Source: GCA-2687025 sp964473525 (GTDB lineage: Bacteria > Poribacteria > WGA-4E > GCA-2687025). Taken from it: DNA of 64,000 nt. How positions within the stretch are numbered: position 1 is the stretch's first letter; the number at the start of each line of letters is the position of its first letter. The stretch is taken from NCBI GenBank assembly GCA_964473525.1, contig CAYYPK010000029.1, positions 1 to 64,000 on the forward strand, in the 5' to 3' direction. The notes beneath the pieces were generated by a model. That model was not told the origin of the DNA. It did no database searches and saw only the letters and a program-made list of their open reading frames with translations. The translations under genes were made by a program, and so were the position numbers. Shown in pieces: positions 44,247 through 52,916 of this stretch.

Positions 44247-44320
44247 GCCACCTTTCGGTGGCGGAACATCGCGGTGGGCACCCACCAAGCGCAGACGACA
44301 GCCCACGACATCAGGCTGTC
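44247..44320 (-). ncRNA. structured leader or small RNA candidate upstream of B2
   Basis: Three hairpins lie in a row on the minus strand: GACAGCC/GGCTGTC with a 10-nt loop (44297-44320), GGTGGG/CCCACC (44273-44286), and GCCACC-GAAA-GGTGGC with a GNRA tetraloop (44247-44262). They sit within the otherwise gene-free 44080-44521 interval, about 170-240 nt before the start of B2. I match them to no riboswitch class; they might also include the terminator of the upstream gene. Confidence 0.35.
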
Positions 44321-44521
44321 GGGGCCACAGAGCTATTCTGCCGTCACACCCAGCGGTTTCTGCAATCATTAGCGGCCCTTCGCGCGAGGTCGCCGCGCGT
44401 ATGAACCCGCCAAACACACAACGTGGTTCTCCGACCCCTCGTTGCGCGCATTAGTATAATTCCCCGCCGCGTCTACGCGCAAGTTTGCCTGGCGTGCGCG
44501 GGTGAGCCGCGCATCGTAGCC

Positions 44522-45097
44522 TCAGCGCAGGCCACGCGCGCGGGACTTCAGCCTCGCCCACGATGTCGTGAGCCTTCCAGTCGAGCGCACGGACGCCGTC
44601 TCATCGACGGTGAAATCGAGCGTCAGCGGCTCCTCGAAGTCGCAGTCGACTGCGCCGCCAGCGACGCAGTCGGTCTTCAAGCCGCAGATGACAGGCAGGA
44701 ACACCTCGACGTGATACGACCCGGGGTCGAGCTTGTCTAGACGCACGTCCGAGTATGCGGCTCGGGGCTGTTGCTCCACCGCGATGCATGGCACGTCACA
44801 AGGCTCCACCTCCACCGGGGCGATCAGGTGCGGTATCAGCCTGCCGACGAGTCGGATCGTCCCGCCGTCGTTTTCACGGTCGAACACCGTCAGGCCGCCG
44901 TAGTTCGCGAACAGCCGCACCTCGTAGTCGCACGGATCAAGGTTGTCGTTGGTGGCCTCGATGTTCAGCGTGACGCCAGTGGATGGCGTGGGCTGCGGCG
45001 GCTCAACCGACAGCAACATCTCCAAGCCAACCGCGTCGCCCGTAATGCAAGCTGCCACGATGAACGCGGCCGAGACGATCGCGCGTTGTAGTCGCAT
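44522..45097 (-). CDS. small secreted cysteine-containing protein with C-terminal tag
   Basis: The signal peptide (RAIVSAAFIVAACITGDAVG) precedes an about 130-residue all-beta, probably Ig-like domain with several Cys residues (CDYEVRLFANYGG, CDVPCIAVEQ, LPVICGLKTDCVAGGAVDC) that could form disulphides. It ends in SVRSTGRLTTSWARLKSRAR plus GLR, a variant of the shared tag. GGAGG lies 7 nt before the ATG. It is upstream of the jelly-roll array on the same strand. Confidence 0.75.
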   Translation of the reverse strand: MRLQRAIVSAAFIVAACITGDAVGLEMLLSVEPPQPTPSTGVTLNIEATNDNLDPCDYEVRLFANYGGLTVFDRENDGGTIRLVGRLIPHLIAPVEVEPCDVPCIAVEQQPRAAYSDVRLDKLDPGSYHVEVFLPVICGLKTDCVAGGAVDCDFEEPLTLDFTVDETASVRSTGRLTTSWARLKSRARGLR

Positions 45098-45160
45098 GCT
45101 ACGTCCTCCAGGAAAGAGGGTAGCACGCGGGCGCCCGCCGTCGAGATCTCGTCCGATGGA

Positions 45161-46735
45161 CTACGCGATGGCGTCGGCGTGCCGGCCTGCTCGGTGGTCG
45201 CCCGCAGCGCGCATCGTGCCGTCGTCATCGAGCCATATCATCACGGGAACCGCGATGGCGCCCTCCGTCACGCGTACGACGTGGCCTCGCCCCTCGAGGT
45301 CCGCTTTGGTCGCATCGTCGATGCCGGCGTGGAGACACAGGTCCTGGAGACGCGTGATCGCCTCGACCCGGTTGGGAACAGGGCTGAACGAATTCTCGTG
45401 GTGCGACGTGCTGAACCTCGACGTCGTGACCGCTTCCGCCGGCGCCATTCCCCACTCGACGACGTTCAGGAAGATGTTCAGAGCCGTCTGGTCCTGTAGG
45501 TCGCCACCCGCGACGCTGATCGTCGCGACCGGCTTACCATCCCGCAGGACGAGCGTCGGGGTCAGGGTGATACGCGGCCGCTTGCGCGCCAGGATGTGGT
45601 TCGGATGCTTTGGATTCGTGTTCATGCAGCGTAGCCGGTTGCCGTGTGCTACGCCCGTCGTCCCGCCGCCCGCGGGCGCGTTGCAGCTTGGCGTCGCCGA
45701 CACGAAGTTGCCCCAGCGATCCACGACGCAGCATGTCGTCGTGCCTTCGCCCCACGGTTCGTCCGGGCCGGGCGTCTTCACGGCTTGCATCGTGTAAGGA
45801 TCCCCGGGACGCCGCTCGGCTGACGCTGCTGTCATGTCGATGAGCGGGCGTCTTAGCTCGGTATATTCGTCCGACAGCAGCGCGTCCATCGGCACGTCGC
45901 CGAACTGCGGGTCCGTGTAGTACTCGTCGCGGTCGGCGAAGGCTAGCTTGAGCGCCTCGGCGGTCACGTGGATCGTGTCCGCCGACAGATGCCCCATGTC
46001 GCGCAGATCGAAGCCTTCGAGCAGTCTGAGCGCCTGCAACAGCGACGGCCCCTGCGTCCACGGCCCGCACTTGCACACGGTGTATCCACGGTATTCGACG
46101 CAGACGGGGTCTTCGATGCGCGTCGTGTGGAGGTCGAGGTCCGCTTTGCGGAGGAAGCTGCCGCCTTCGATGTACCACGCCTCAAGGTCGTCGGCGACTT
46201 CGCCTCGATAGAAGCAGTCGTAGGCGGCCTGGATGCCGGCTTCTCGTCCGCCGGACGCTGCGGCCTCGGCTTGCAGAAGCTTGCCAAACGTCGCCGCAAG
46301 CTTCGGATACCAGTCCCTCTCGGCGGTCTCCAGCAGTCGCAAGGCTGGCTGTACGACCGTCTCGAACGACATCGTTCCGTACATGCGCAATGCGTCGAGA
46401 CACAGCGCCACCGCGCCGGGCACGGGAGCCGCCTTGATGTGACCGTCCGACGGGATGCCGTTCTCGTAATACCACGCGATGGCGTCGGGGTCCGACGGAG
46501 CGCCGCCGAGACCGTTCAGCACCTTCGTCTCGCCCGCCTTCGCATCGTAGATCATGAATGGGACTTCGCCGCCGATGGCGAACAGCCCGTAGTCCGTGAT
46601 ACTCAACGCGAGGATCGTCGCGACGGCGGCGTCCGCTGCGTTGCCTCCCGCCTCCAGGATGCTGATGCCCGCGTCTACGGACTCCTGCTTGCCCGCCGCT
46701 ACCGCGCCGCCCTTGCCTGCTGCTTGCCAGCCCAT
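45161..46735 (-). CDS. gamma-glutamyltransferase family (Ntn hydrolase)
   Basis: The N-terminus AVAAGKQESVDAGISILEAGGNAADAAVA and IGGEVPFMIYDAKAGETKVL match the large-subunit region, and VSATPSCNAPAGGGTTGVAHG matches the small subunit. The processing site reads GTTTCCVVDRWGN (about residue 330) instead of the usual TTHxSVVD, keeping the nucleophilic Thr but replacing His and Ser. There is no signal peptide from the ATG at 46735, so it is probably cytoplasmic, perhaps a cephalosporin-acylase- or YwrD-like relative. GGAGGGTGGGG lies upstream. Confidence 0.87.
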   Translation of the reverse strand: MGWQAAGKGGAVAAGKQESVDAGISILEAGGNAADAAVATILALSITDYGLFAIGGEVPFMIYDAKAGETKVLNGLGGAPSDPDAIAWYYENGIPSDGHIKAAPVPGAVALCLDALRMYGTMSFETVVQPALRLLETAERDWYPKLAATFGKLLQAEAAASGGREAGIQAAYDCFYRGEVADDLEAWYIEGGSFLRKADLDLHTTRIEDPVCVEYRGYTVCKCGPWTQGPSLLQALRLLEGFDLRDMGHLSADTIHVTAEALKLAFADRDEYYTDPQFGDVPMDALLSDEYTELRRPLIDMTAASAERRPGDPYTMQAVKTPGPDEPWGEGTTTCCVVDRWGNFVSATPSCNAPAGGGTTGVAHGNRLRCMNTNPKHPNHILARKRPRITLTPTLVLRDGKPVATISVAGGDLQDQTALNIFLNVVEWGMAPAEAVTTSRFSTSHHENSFSPVPNRVEAITRLQDLCLHAGIDDATKADLEGRGHVVRVTEGAIAVPVMIWLDDDGTMRAAGDHRAGRHADAIA

Positions 46736-46881
46736 GTCCCCACCCTCCATGTTGTGCATCCGACGCCGCGCGAAGCGTGTTCGCACTCTTACACGCGGTG
46801 TCTGTGGGTGTCAAAGGGCGAAGCGGCGCTAGCGCGGATCCCGTACGAGCGGGACGACGATCGCAGGGCGCCTGTGATGGG

Positions 46882-47379
46882 TCATGCTGGGTCGGCCGGA
46901 TCGGTCCTGGAACTCAGACCGCCGTCATACGGCTCCAAATGCGGACATCGGGCGGCAAGGTCACGAAGGAACGTCTCGGCGTCGTCCGGCGAGATACCCA
47001 CGCCGATGCGCTTGCCTCGTCGTTCGATGACAAGTCCTTTCATCGTGAGTCCCCACTTCCACGAACGTCCGCTCTTGAGCCACCCCGGCCTCACGGTCTC
47101 GATGTCTGCCAGACGGACGCGAATGCGGATGGGTCCAACGCTCGCGGAGAAGTGTTCGTCGGACAGGGCGTACCGGAGCCCGTACAGCGCTCCCAGGCAG
47201 ATGAGGATGAGCGAACCATAGAACGCCTGGAGAGCCGTCACCGCTAGTGGCGGGATCTCAGCCCTGCTTACCATGAACGCCGCCCATACTAGCATCGCGG
47301 AGACAAGCCACAGGACTATCGTTGCGTACCATACTCGCTTCGGTGCGTACTCCGCCGCGCGATCACTCACCGCCTCCAT
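46882..47379 (-). CDS. membrane protein with PH-like domain
   Basis: Two transmembrane helices (about 17-40 and 50-70) precede a bacterial PH-like domain (SVGPIRIRVRLADIETVRPG, LVIERRGKRIGVGISPDDAE, FLRDLAARCP). The layout resembles small YdbT/bPH-domain proteins of unknown role. The ATG at 47379 has GGAGG 7 nt upstream; an ATG two codons earlier is too close to it. Confidence 0.7.
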   Translation of the reverse strand: MEAVSDRAAEYAPKRVWYATIVLWLVSAMLVWAAFMVSRAEIPPLAVTALQAFYGSLILICLGALYGLRYALSDEHFSASVGPIRIRVRLADIETVRPGWLKSGRSWKWGLTMKGLVIERRGKRIGVGISPDDAETFLRDLAARCPHLEPYDGGLSSRTDPADPA

Positions 47380-47473
47380 TGCCATGCCTCCTGAGTCCTA
47401 AGCCAACATCACCCGACCATGTCGAGGCGGGCTCGCGATGGATTCTGCGTCCTGCGATGCCGACCATCCCACA

Positions 47474-48997
47474 CTAGCTGGCGGCCACAAGCAGGACCGT
47501 TGGCGCGTCGTCGAACGGGTTGTCCAGATGCGTCGTGAAACCGCGTCCTCCGACGGGCGCTTCCTTGGTCTCCCCTGTATACACGTCCATCCAACGCGCC
47601 GTCAGCGGCGCGGAGCGCGCAACGCCCGTAAGATCCATGCTCACATCGCCTCCCTCGGGCAGGAACACGAAGTACTGCCTGCCGTGCTCGGCGGAGCAGA
47701 GGCCGCGATCCACGTACTCATTGTCCGGCGCCATGCGGTTCAGGTTCACGTCGCGCATGAAGTCGGCAAGGTACTGGTACCGCCGCCATCCCTCGGGCTC
47801 GGGGTCGTACTTCACGAGATCCCAAGACGTGTTGTTGTAGTAGTAGCCGGGGTAGCCGCCACCCGCGTAGATGGCATATGTCCAGCGAAGAACGTCCTGC
47901 CACGGGCGCGTCGTGCGGCTGGAATACGTCTTGATGTCCTCCGCGCCGAGCTCGTAGCCGTACTCGATGTTCATGTACGGCTTGTCCATCGTGCGGAATC
48001 GGCGCGCTGCTTCGCGGTAGTATCGGTGTGAGTCCGACAGGTGGATCTGGTCGGAGACGAAGTCCGTCGCGTCGTCGATGGGCGAGCTGTACGCTGCTGA
48101 GCCACCCACGGCGTCGTGGACGGTCACGAGGTGGCCGTACGCGTCCACGTCGCGGATGAGACCCACGCGGTTCAGGGCGTAGCCTGCGTCGTCCCATCGG
48201 CGCTTGAAGTTGTAGCTTTCCTTGCCGACATCCCACACGAGGTTGCCGTACGCCTGATAGCGCGCGACGACGTATCGCCAGTACTGGTCGTCGTCGGCCG
48301 TGTAGTGTTCCGGCCAGTTCACGCGCTTGTTCTGCACCGAGATCATAAGGTGCGAGACGATGCCGCGCGCGTGCAGGGCTGCCATCACCTCGTCGAACTT
48401 GCGGAAGAAGTCGACATTGATGGTCGAGTGGTCGGGGTCGTCGTTGGATCCCCCGAAAGGGTACAGGTCGGGCGGCGAGAAGACCCACTCGTGCGACGGG
48501 TCGGAGAAGCCAGCGTGGGCGTACACGTTCATGACGATGTAGTTGAAGCCACGCGCCGCGATGAGGTCCACCAGTTCCTCGAAGGCTTCCGGGCGGCTCT
48601 GATGGATCGCGAACAGCCAGTCGCACTCGAACCCTAGCGGCACGAACGGGTCGCCGTTCTCAAAGGCGAAGCGGCGAGGGTACGATGGGTCGGTCTGCAG
48701 GCGACCGCGCACGTTGGGGTTCGTGTTTGGCACGCAGTCGATCGGGTCCAGTTCCGTGCCGTCCAACGCCGTCTGCTCGGAAGACACCGTGCCGGTCCAC
48801 CGACCTTCGATCGTGGGAGAGAAGCGCACTTTCCAGATGTCGCCACCATCGTGGAAGGCGGGGATGTCGCGGAACTCCGCTCCCGACTCGTGCCCTAGCG
48901 TGGCTGTGGCAGCCACCCGACACGGGTTGTCGTGCGCCTCCACGCACCGGAGCGTGAAGTCGTGGACGTGCCACTTCTCAACGGTCGTGGGCGGCAT
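47474..48997 (-). CDS. DUF5060/DUF4038-type glycoside hydrolase
   Basis: An N-terminal DUF5060 sandwich (VEKWHVHDFTLRCVEA, WKVRFSPTIEGRWTGTV) leads into a TIM barrel of the DUF4038/apiosidase type (LGFECDWLFAIHQSRPEAFE, YIVMNVYAHAGF, GNLVWDVGKESYNF with the candidate acid Glu, MNIEYGYELG with the candidate nucleophile Glu). A C-terminal sandwich (YFVFLPEGGDVSMDLTG) follows. There is no signal peptide. The dehydrogenase gene ends 15 bp upstream, so the two are probably co-transcribed. A role in plant or algal polysaccharide use is inferred. Confidence 0.82.
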   Translation of the reverse strand: MPPTTVEKWHVHDFTLRCVEAHDNPCRVAATATLGHESGAEFRDIPAFHDGGDIWKVRFSPTIEGRWTGTVSSEQTALDGTELDPIDCVPNTNPNVRGRLQTDPSYPRRFAFENGDPFVPLGFECDWLFAIHQSRPEAFEELVDLIAARGFNYIVMNVYAHAGFSDPSHEWVFSPPDLYPFGGSNDDPDHSTINVDFFRKFDEVMAALHARGIVSHLMISVQNKRVNWPEHYTADDDQYWRYVVARYQAYGNLVWDVGKESYNFKRRWDDAGYALNRVGLIRDVDAYGHLVTVHDAVGGSAAYSSPIDDATDFVSDQIHLSDSHRYYREAARRFRTMDKPYMNIEYGYELGAEDIKTYSSRTTRPWQDVLRWTYAIYAGGGYPGYYYNNTSWDLVKYDPEPEGWRRYQYLADFMRDVNLNRMAPDNEYVDRGLCSAEHGRQYFVFLPEGGDVSMDLTGVARSAPLTARWMDVYTGETKEAPVGGRGFTTHLDNPFDDAPTVLLVAAS

Positions 48998-49012
48998 GGT
49001 CGTCTCCTTCGA

Positions 49013-49990
49013 TTACTGGCCGAATACCGAATACGGCAACGCCTCGCCACTCAGCCCGGCGAGAAGATTCTCCGCCGCCATACGCACCATCTTCGTCCGC
49101 GTCTGCACAGTGGCGCTACCGAGGTGCGGCACGACGAGGACGTTGTCGAGCGACAGCAACGGATGGTCGGCGGGAATCGGCTCCGGCTCCGTGACGTCCA
49201 GCGCGGCAGCCGTGATCTGGCCCTCGCTCATTGCCTCGTAGAGCGCGTCGTGATCCACGACGCCGCCGCGCGCGATGTTCACCAGCACCGCGCGCGACTT
49301 CATCAGCCCAAGCTCCCGGGCGCCGATGAGGTTGCGCGTCTCGTCGGACATTGGAGGATGCAGCGTCACGAAGTCGGAGCGCGTGAGTAGGTCGTCTAGC
49401 TCGGCGTATTCCATGCCGAGCTCGTCTTCCCAGTCCGTGCGACGCGTGCGCTTGTTGTAGAGGACCTTCATGTCGAAGCCGAGGGCGCGCTTCGCCACGG
49501 CGTAACCAATACGACCCATGCCCACGATCCCGATTGTCGAGCCGTGGACGTCCTGGCCCCACAGGATGTTCGGGTCGTAATACTGCCAGTCGCCAGCCTG
49601 CACGTGCCGGTTGCCCGGTACGACGTTCCGCGCCGCCGCCAGCAGCAGAGCGAAGGTCATGTCAGCAGTCGCGTCGCTCAATACGCCCGGTGTATTCCCC
49701 ACTTCGATCCCGCGTGCCCGCGCCGCGTTCGCGTCGATATGGTCGTACCCCACGCCCACGTTGGCGATCACCTTGAGCCCGGGCGCGGACGCCATCATCT
49801 CGTCCGTGATGAGCTCGTGGCCGTACGTCATCAGCCCGTCGAGGGCGCCGATCTTCTCGGCGGTAGGGGCCGAGACGGCGCTCGTGTGCCACATCTCGAC
49901 GTCGCATGTCTCGCGGAGTTCCGCGACGACTTCGTCCGGTATGGGACGTGTGATGAACACCCTCGGCTTGTCAGGGGGCTTGTTTGACAC
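49013..49990 (-). CDS. D-2-hydroxyacid dehydrogenase (glyoxylate/hydroxypyruvate reductase-like)
   Basis: The NAD-binding motif GIVGMGRIGYAVAKRALGF and the catalytic set Arg (NIARGGVVDHD, about 238), Glu (DVTEPEPIP, about 266) and His (VVPHLGSAT, about 286) define the family. FITRPIPDEVVAEL and NVGVGYDHID are typical of glycerate dehydrogenase/glyoxylate reductase. The start is a GTG with GGAGT upstream. It lies ahead of the glycosidase gene in an apparent two-gene operon. Confidence 0.9.
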   Translation of the reverse strand: MSNKPPDKPRVFITRPIPDEVVAELRETCDVEMWHTSAVSAPTAEKIGALDGLMTYGHELITDEMMASAPGLKVIANVGVGYDHIDANAARARGIEVGNTPGVLSDATADMTFALLLAAARNVVPGNRHVQAGDWQYYDPNILWGQDVHGSTIGIVGMGRIGYAVAKRALGFDMKVLYNKRTRRTDWEDELGMEYAELDDLLTRSDFVTLHPPMSDETRNLIGARELGLMKSRAVLVNIARGGVVDHDALYEAMSEGQITAAALDVTEPEPIPADHPLLSLDNVLVVPHLGSATVQTRTKMVRMAAENLLAGLSGEALPYSVFGQ

Positions 49991-50097
49991 GCGTCACTCC
50001 TTATGCCAGAAAGGGTCGGGGCGTCTCCCGGTGGGGTGCAGCGAGCCTACCACGGATCGACATGACGGCAAATTCCACTCCCCTCGGATGAGGCGAC

Positions 50098-51957
50098 ATG
50101 ACGAAGCGCGCGTTCATTCTCGGCGCCGTGCTGTCGCTCGGCATCGGGGCGCTGCTCCCCGTGACCGAGTTCCTAATCCAGGGCACCCGTCTGGGGCTCA
50201 GTTCCGCGACTCCCGCCGCGTTCTTCCTCCTGTTCGCTATCGTCGTCGGACCACAGATTGCCCTGAGGCGTCTCAAGCCTCGGTGGGCTCTGACGCGCGC
50301 GGAACTCCTCGTCGCCTTCTCGATGATGATGGTGGCGACGGTCATCCCTACACGCGGCTTCGGCGGCCCGTTCTTCAGCATGACGACCGGCGCGACGTAC
50401 TACGCCACCGACGAGAACGAGTGGGATCTGCGCATACGCCCGCGCCTCCCGCCGTCGGCGACCCCTCTCGACCGAAGCGCCGTGCGACTCATGTACGAGG
50501 GCTTCGAACGCAACCCCGTCCCATGGGAGGCGTGGTCGAGACCGCTGACCTGGTGGGCGCTGTTCGTGTTGGCGATGGCGGTCGCCGTGGTGGCTGCGGT
50601 GCACCTGCTGCGCCGCACGTGGGTGGAGCAGGAGCGACTCATCTTCCCCATAGCGCAGGTAGCGCTTGCCCTTGTGGAGGAGGACAGGGACAGGGCCGGC
50701 CCGCCCATCCTCCGCGCTCCTCTCTTTTGGATAGGCTTCCTCCTCCCCGTCCTGCTCGAAAGCCTGAACGCCCTCAACCGCTACTTCCCTGAGATTCCCC
50801 GGTTTGAGCCTCGTTGGGTTATCCGTCATTCGATTCCTTACGTAACGCAGCCGGTGGTCCGCCTGAACTTCCTCATGGTGGGCTTCGCCTACTTCATCGA
50901 GTCGCAACTCGCGTTCAGCCTGTGGGCATTCTTCCTTCTGTCGCTTCCGGCGCAGTGGGTCTACGGACGTCTCTTCCAGGGCCACGCGGAAACGCTGGGG
51001 CCATGGACCGGCAGCGGCCCCGCCGGCGCGATCATGGCGCATCAGCAGATGGGAGCCATGCTTGTACTCGTGGCTGGCATGGTCTGGCTAGCGCGCCGCG
51101 CGATCCCCCGCGAGCGCCGACAACTGATCCTCTTCGCGGTAGGCGCGGCCGCGATGAGCGTGATGGTTACGCTAACGGGCGTGCCCGCGTGGGTATCGCC
51201 GCTCGTCGTGGGGTCGGCGTTCATTATCTGGCTGTCGTTGACGCGGCTCATGGCGCAGGCGGGCATCGCGACGATGGTGCCTGCGATCGTGCCGTTGGGC
51301 TTCATCGTGTCGGCGGTTGGCGTCACACGGCTCGGCCCAGCCGGTATCGTCGGCATGGGATTGACGCTCGTCTGGGTAGGGGATCTGCTGACGTACCTCA
51401 TGGCTCCAGCGGCCAACGGCGTGTACCTCCACCACCGGGCGAACGTGCGACGTGGGTCGGGGTCCGCGTCGATGGTCGTCGCCGTGATGCTGAGCCTGGC
51501 CGGGTGCTACGTTGTGACGCTCTACCTCACGGGCACGTACGGCGGTCTCAACCTACATCCGCAGTACTTCCAGACGTTCCCGGCGCTCCCGTGGAAGTTC
51601 GTAGAGTCGAAGCTGCAAACGCCTGCGGGCGCGTCGCTGTGGGGATATGCCTGGACAGGCGTGGGGGCGTTGGCGATGCTGGCGCTGACCGTCGCGCACC
51701 GCGCGTTCGCGTGGTGGCCGTTGCATCCCCTGGGGTATCTGGCGCAGGGCGGGTGGATCGTGAACCAGCTTTGGTTCTCGTTCTTCATCGCGTGGGCGGC
51801 CAAGCTGTCCGTGCTTCGGCTGTCGGGCGCGCGTGGATACGCCACCGGCCGCCGGTTCTTCATTGGGGTCATCGTTGGGATGCTCGTCGTGGGCGGGCTG
51901 TGGCTCGCGGTGGATGCGTTGACGGGGATGCAGGGCAACCGCATTCGCATCTACTGA
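50098..51957 (+). CDS. DUF6785/DUF6784 family polytopic membrane protein
   Basis: The 619 residues have about 12-14 hydrophobic segments and no signal peptide. VTEFLIQGTRLGLSSATPAA at the front, a conserved-looking extracytoplasmic loop (RGFGGPFFSMTTGATYYAT) and GPWTGSGPAGAIMAHQQMGA in the middle match proteins annotated DUF6785/DUF6784, common in Planctomycetes and Poribacteria-like genomes. The overall size and helix count recall oligopeptide transporters. The function is not known. Its stop is 4 bp from the convergent kinase gene. Confidence 0.75.
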   Translation: MTKRAFILGAVLSLGIGALLPVTEFLIQGTRLGLSSATPAAFFLLFAIVVGPQIALRRLKPRWALTRAELLVAFSMMMVATVIPTRGFGGPFFSMTTGATYYATDENEWDLRIRPRLPPSATPLDRSAVRLMYEGFERNPVPWEAWSRPLTWWALFVLAMAVAVVAAVHLLRRTWVEQERLIFPIAQVALALVEEDRDRAGPPILRAPLFWIGFLLPVLLESLNALNRYFPEIPRFEPRWVIRHSIPYVTQPVVRLNFLMVGFAYFIESQLAFSLWAFFLLSLPAQWVYGRLFQGHAETLGPWTGSGPAGAIMAHQQMGAMLVLVAGMVWLARRAIPRERRQLILFAVGAAAMSVMVTLTGVPAWVSPLVVGSAFIIWLSLTRLMAQAGIATMVPAIVPLGFIVSAVGVTRLGPAGIVGMGLTLVWVGDLLTYLMAPAANGVYLHHRANVRRGSGSASMVVAVMLSLAGCYVVTLYLTGTYGGLNLHPQYFQTFPALPWKFVESKLQTPAGASLWGYAWTGVGALAMLALTVAHRAFAWWPLHPLGYLAQGGWIVNQLWFSFFIAWAAKLSVLRLSGARGYATGRRFFIGVIVGMLVVGGLWLAVDALTGMQGNRIRIY

Positions 51958-51961
51958 CACG

Positions 51962-52804
51962 CTACGGCGCCAGGAGGCGCGCGAGTGAATCCGCGCGGTG
52001 GGCGTCGCGCCGTAGGTCCACTGCCTCGCGAGCGAACATCCAGAGACGGACGCGCTCGTGATCTACCTCCAAGAGGTCGGCGAACCGGCGGATCGTGCCG
52101 TGGGGATCGGCGCGCATCCTCTCGCCACAGTTGAAGAGGTGCTGTGTGGCGTCGTACGCGGTGTCGCCGAAGAAGGGCTTGGGGTCTATCGCGAGCCACG
52201 GCTCACGCCGAGCGCTCAGGACATTCCCCGCGTGTAGGTCGGTCGCCAGCAGGGCTTCGTGAGGAGCGTTGGTTGGCAGTTCAGCGAAGAGGCCGAGACC
52301 TTCCCGCGTCAGACCCAGATCGCCCCAGTGGTCGGCATCTTCCAACGCCTCCGCGCTCCACGCGGCGGTCATCTCCGACAGCGGCCTGAAGGAATGTGCG
52401 TCGGGAGGCATGCGCCACAGGCGGGGCAGCAGCCCGGCGATCACCCGGTCCTGTTCGTCCTCCGGCCTATCGCTTAGCGGCTCCCCCGGGTCGCACCGCT
52501 CGAGGAGCATCGCGCCTGATGCCGCGTTGTGCCGCAGCAAGCGAGCCGCCGCCGCGCCTGCCCAGAACCGCAGGGCGTGCGCCTCGTCGCGCGCTTCCAT
52601 GTGGGGCATTCCGAGCTTCAGGACGGCTGGCGTCCCATCTCGCGTGACGCATGGCGCGACCCACGAGCAACTGGCGTCCTTGTAAGGTCGGCCGATGTCG
52701 AGGGACCATCGAGCGGCGAGGTCGGCGACAGACCGAGGCAGCGCCGCGAACCACGCCCTGGTGTCGTCTGAATGATCGCACGTCTCGGCGAGCCGCGGCG
52801 GCAT
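51962..52804 (-). CDS. aminoglycoside/hydroxyurea phosphotransferase-like (APH6/HUR family)
   Basis: ARWSLDIGRPYKDASCSWVA, PAVLKLGMPHMEARDEAHAL with the ATP-site Lys, LLATDLHAGNVLSA with catalytic Asp and Asn, and LAIDPKPFFGDTAYD (metal-binding Asp) match the APH(6)/hydroxyurea kinase family. Such genes are common in free-living bacteria, so this does not by itself imply clinical resistance. The ATG at 52804 lacks a strong ribosome binding site. It diverges from a second kinase-like gene at 52917. Confidence 0.83.
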   Translation of the reverse strand: MPPRLAETCDHSDDTRAWFAALPRSVADLAARWSLDIGRPYKDASCSWVAPCVTRDGTPAVLKLGMPHMEARDEAHALRFWAGAAAARLLRHNAASGAMLLERCDPGEPLSDRPEDEQDRVIAGLLPRLWRMPPDAHSFRPLSEMTAAWSAEALEDADHWGDLGLTREGLGLFAELPTNAPHEALLATDLHAGNVLSARREPWLAIDPKPFFGDTAYDATQHLFNCGERMRADPHGTIRRFADLLEVDHERVRLWMFAREAVDLRRDAHRADSLARLLAP

Positions 52805-52916
52805 GGTCAGTTGAGGCACGGCGCAGATCCTGGTGGACGCCGGACGCACGGCACGGCTGCGGGGCGCCAGCACGACCTCTACACACTACGAACCATCTGC
52901 ACCGGAGGCCGACGGG

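Noticed and set aside
44080..44521. Known riboswitch (cobalamin, cyclic-di-GMP or SAM type) in the long leader
   Set aside because: The hairpins do not show the conserved boxes of any class I can recall; only a generic structured element is claimed.
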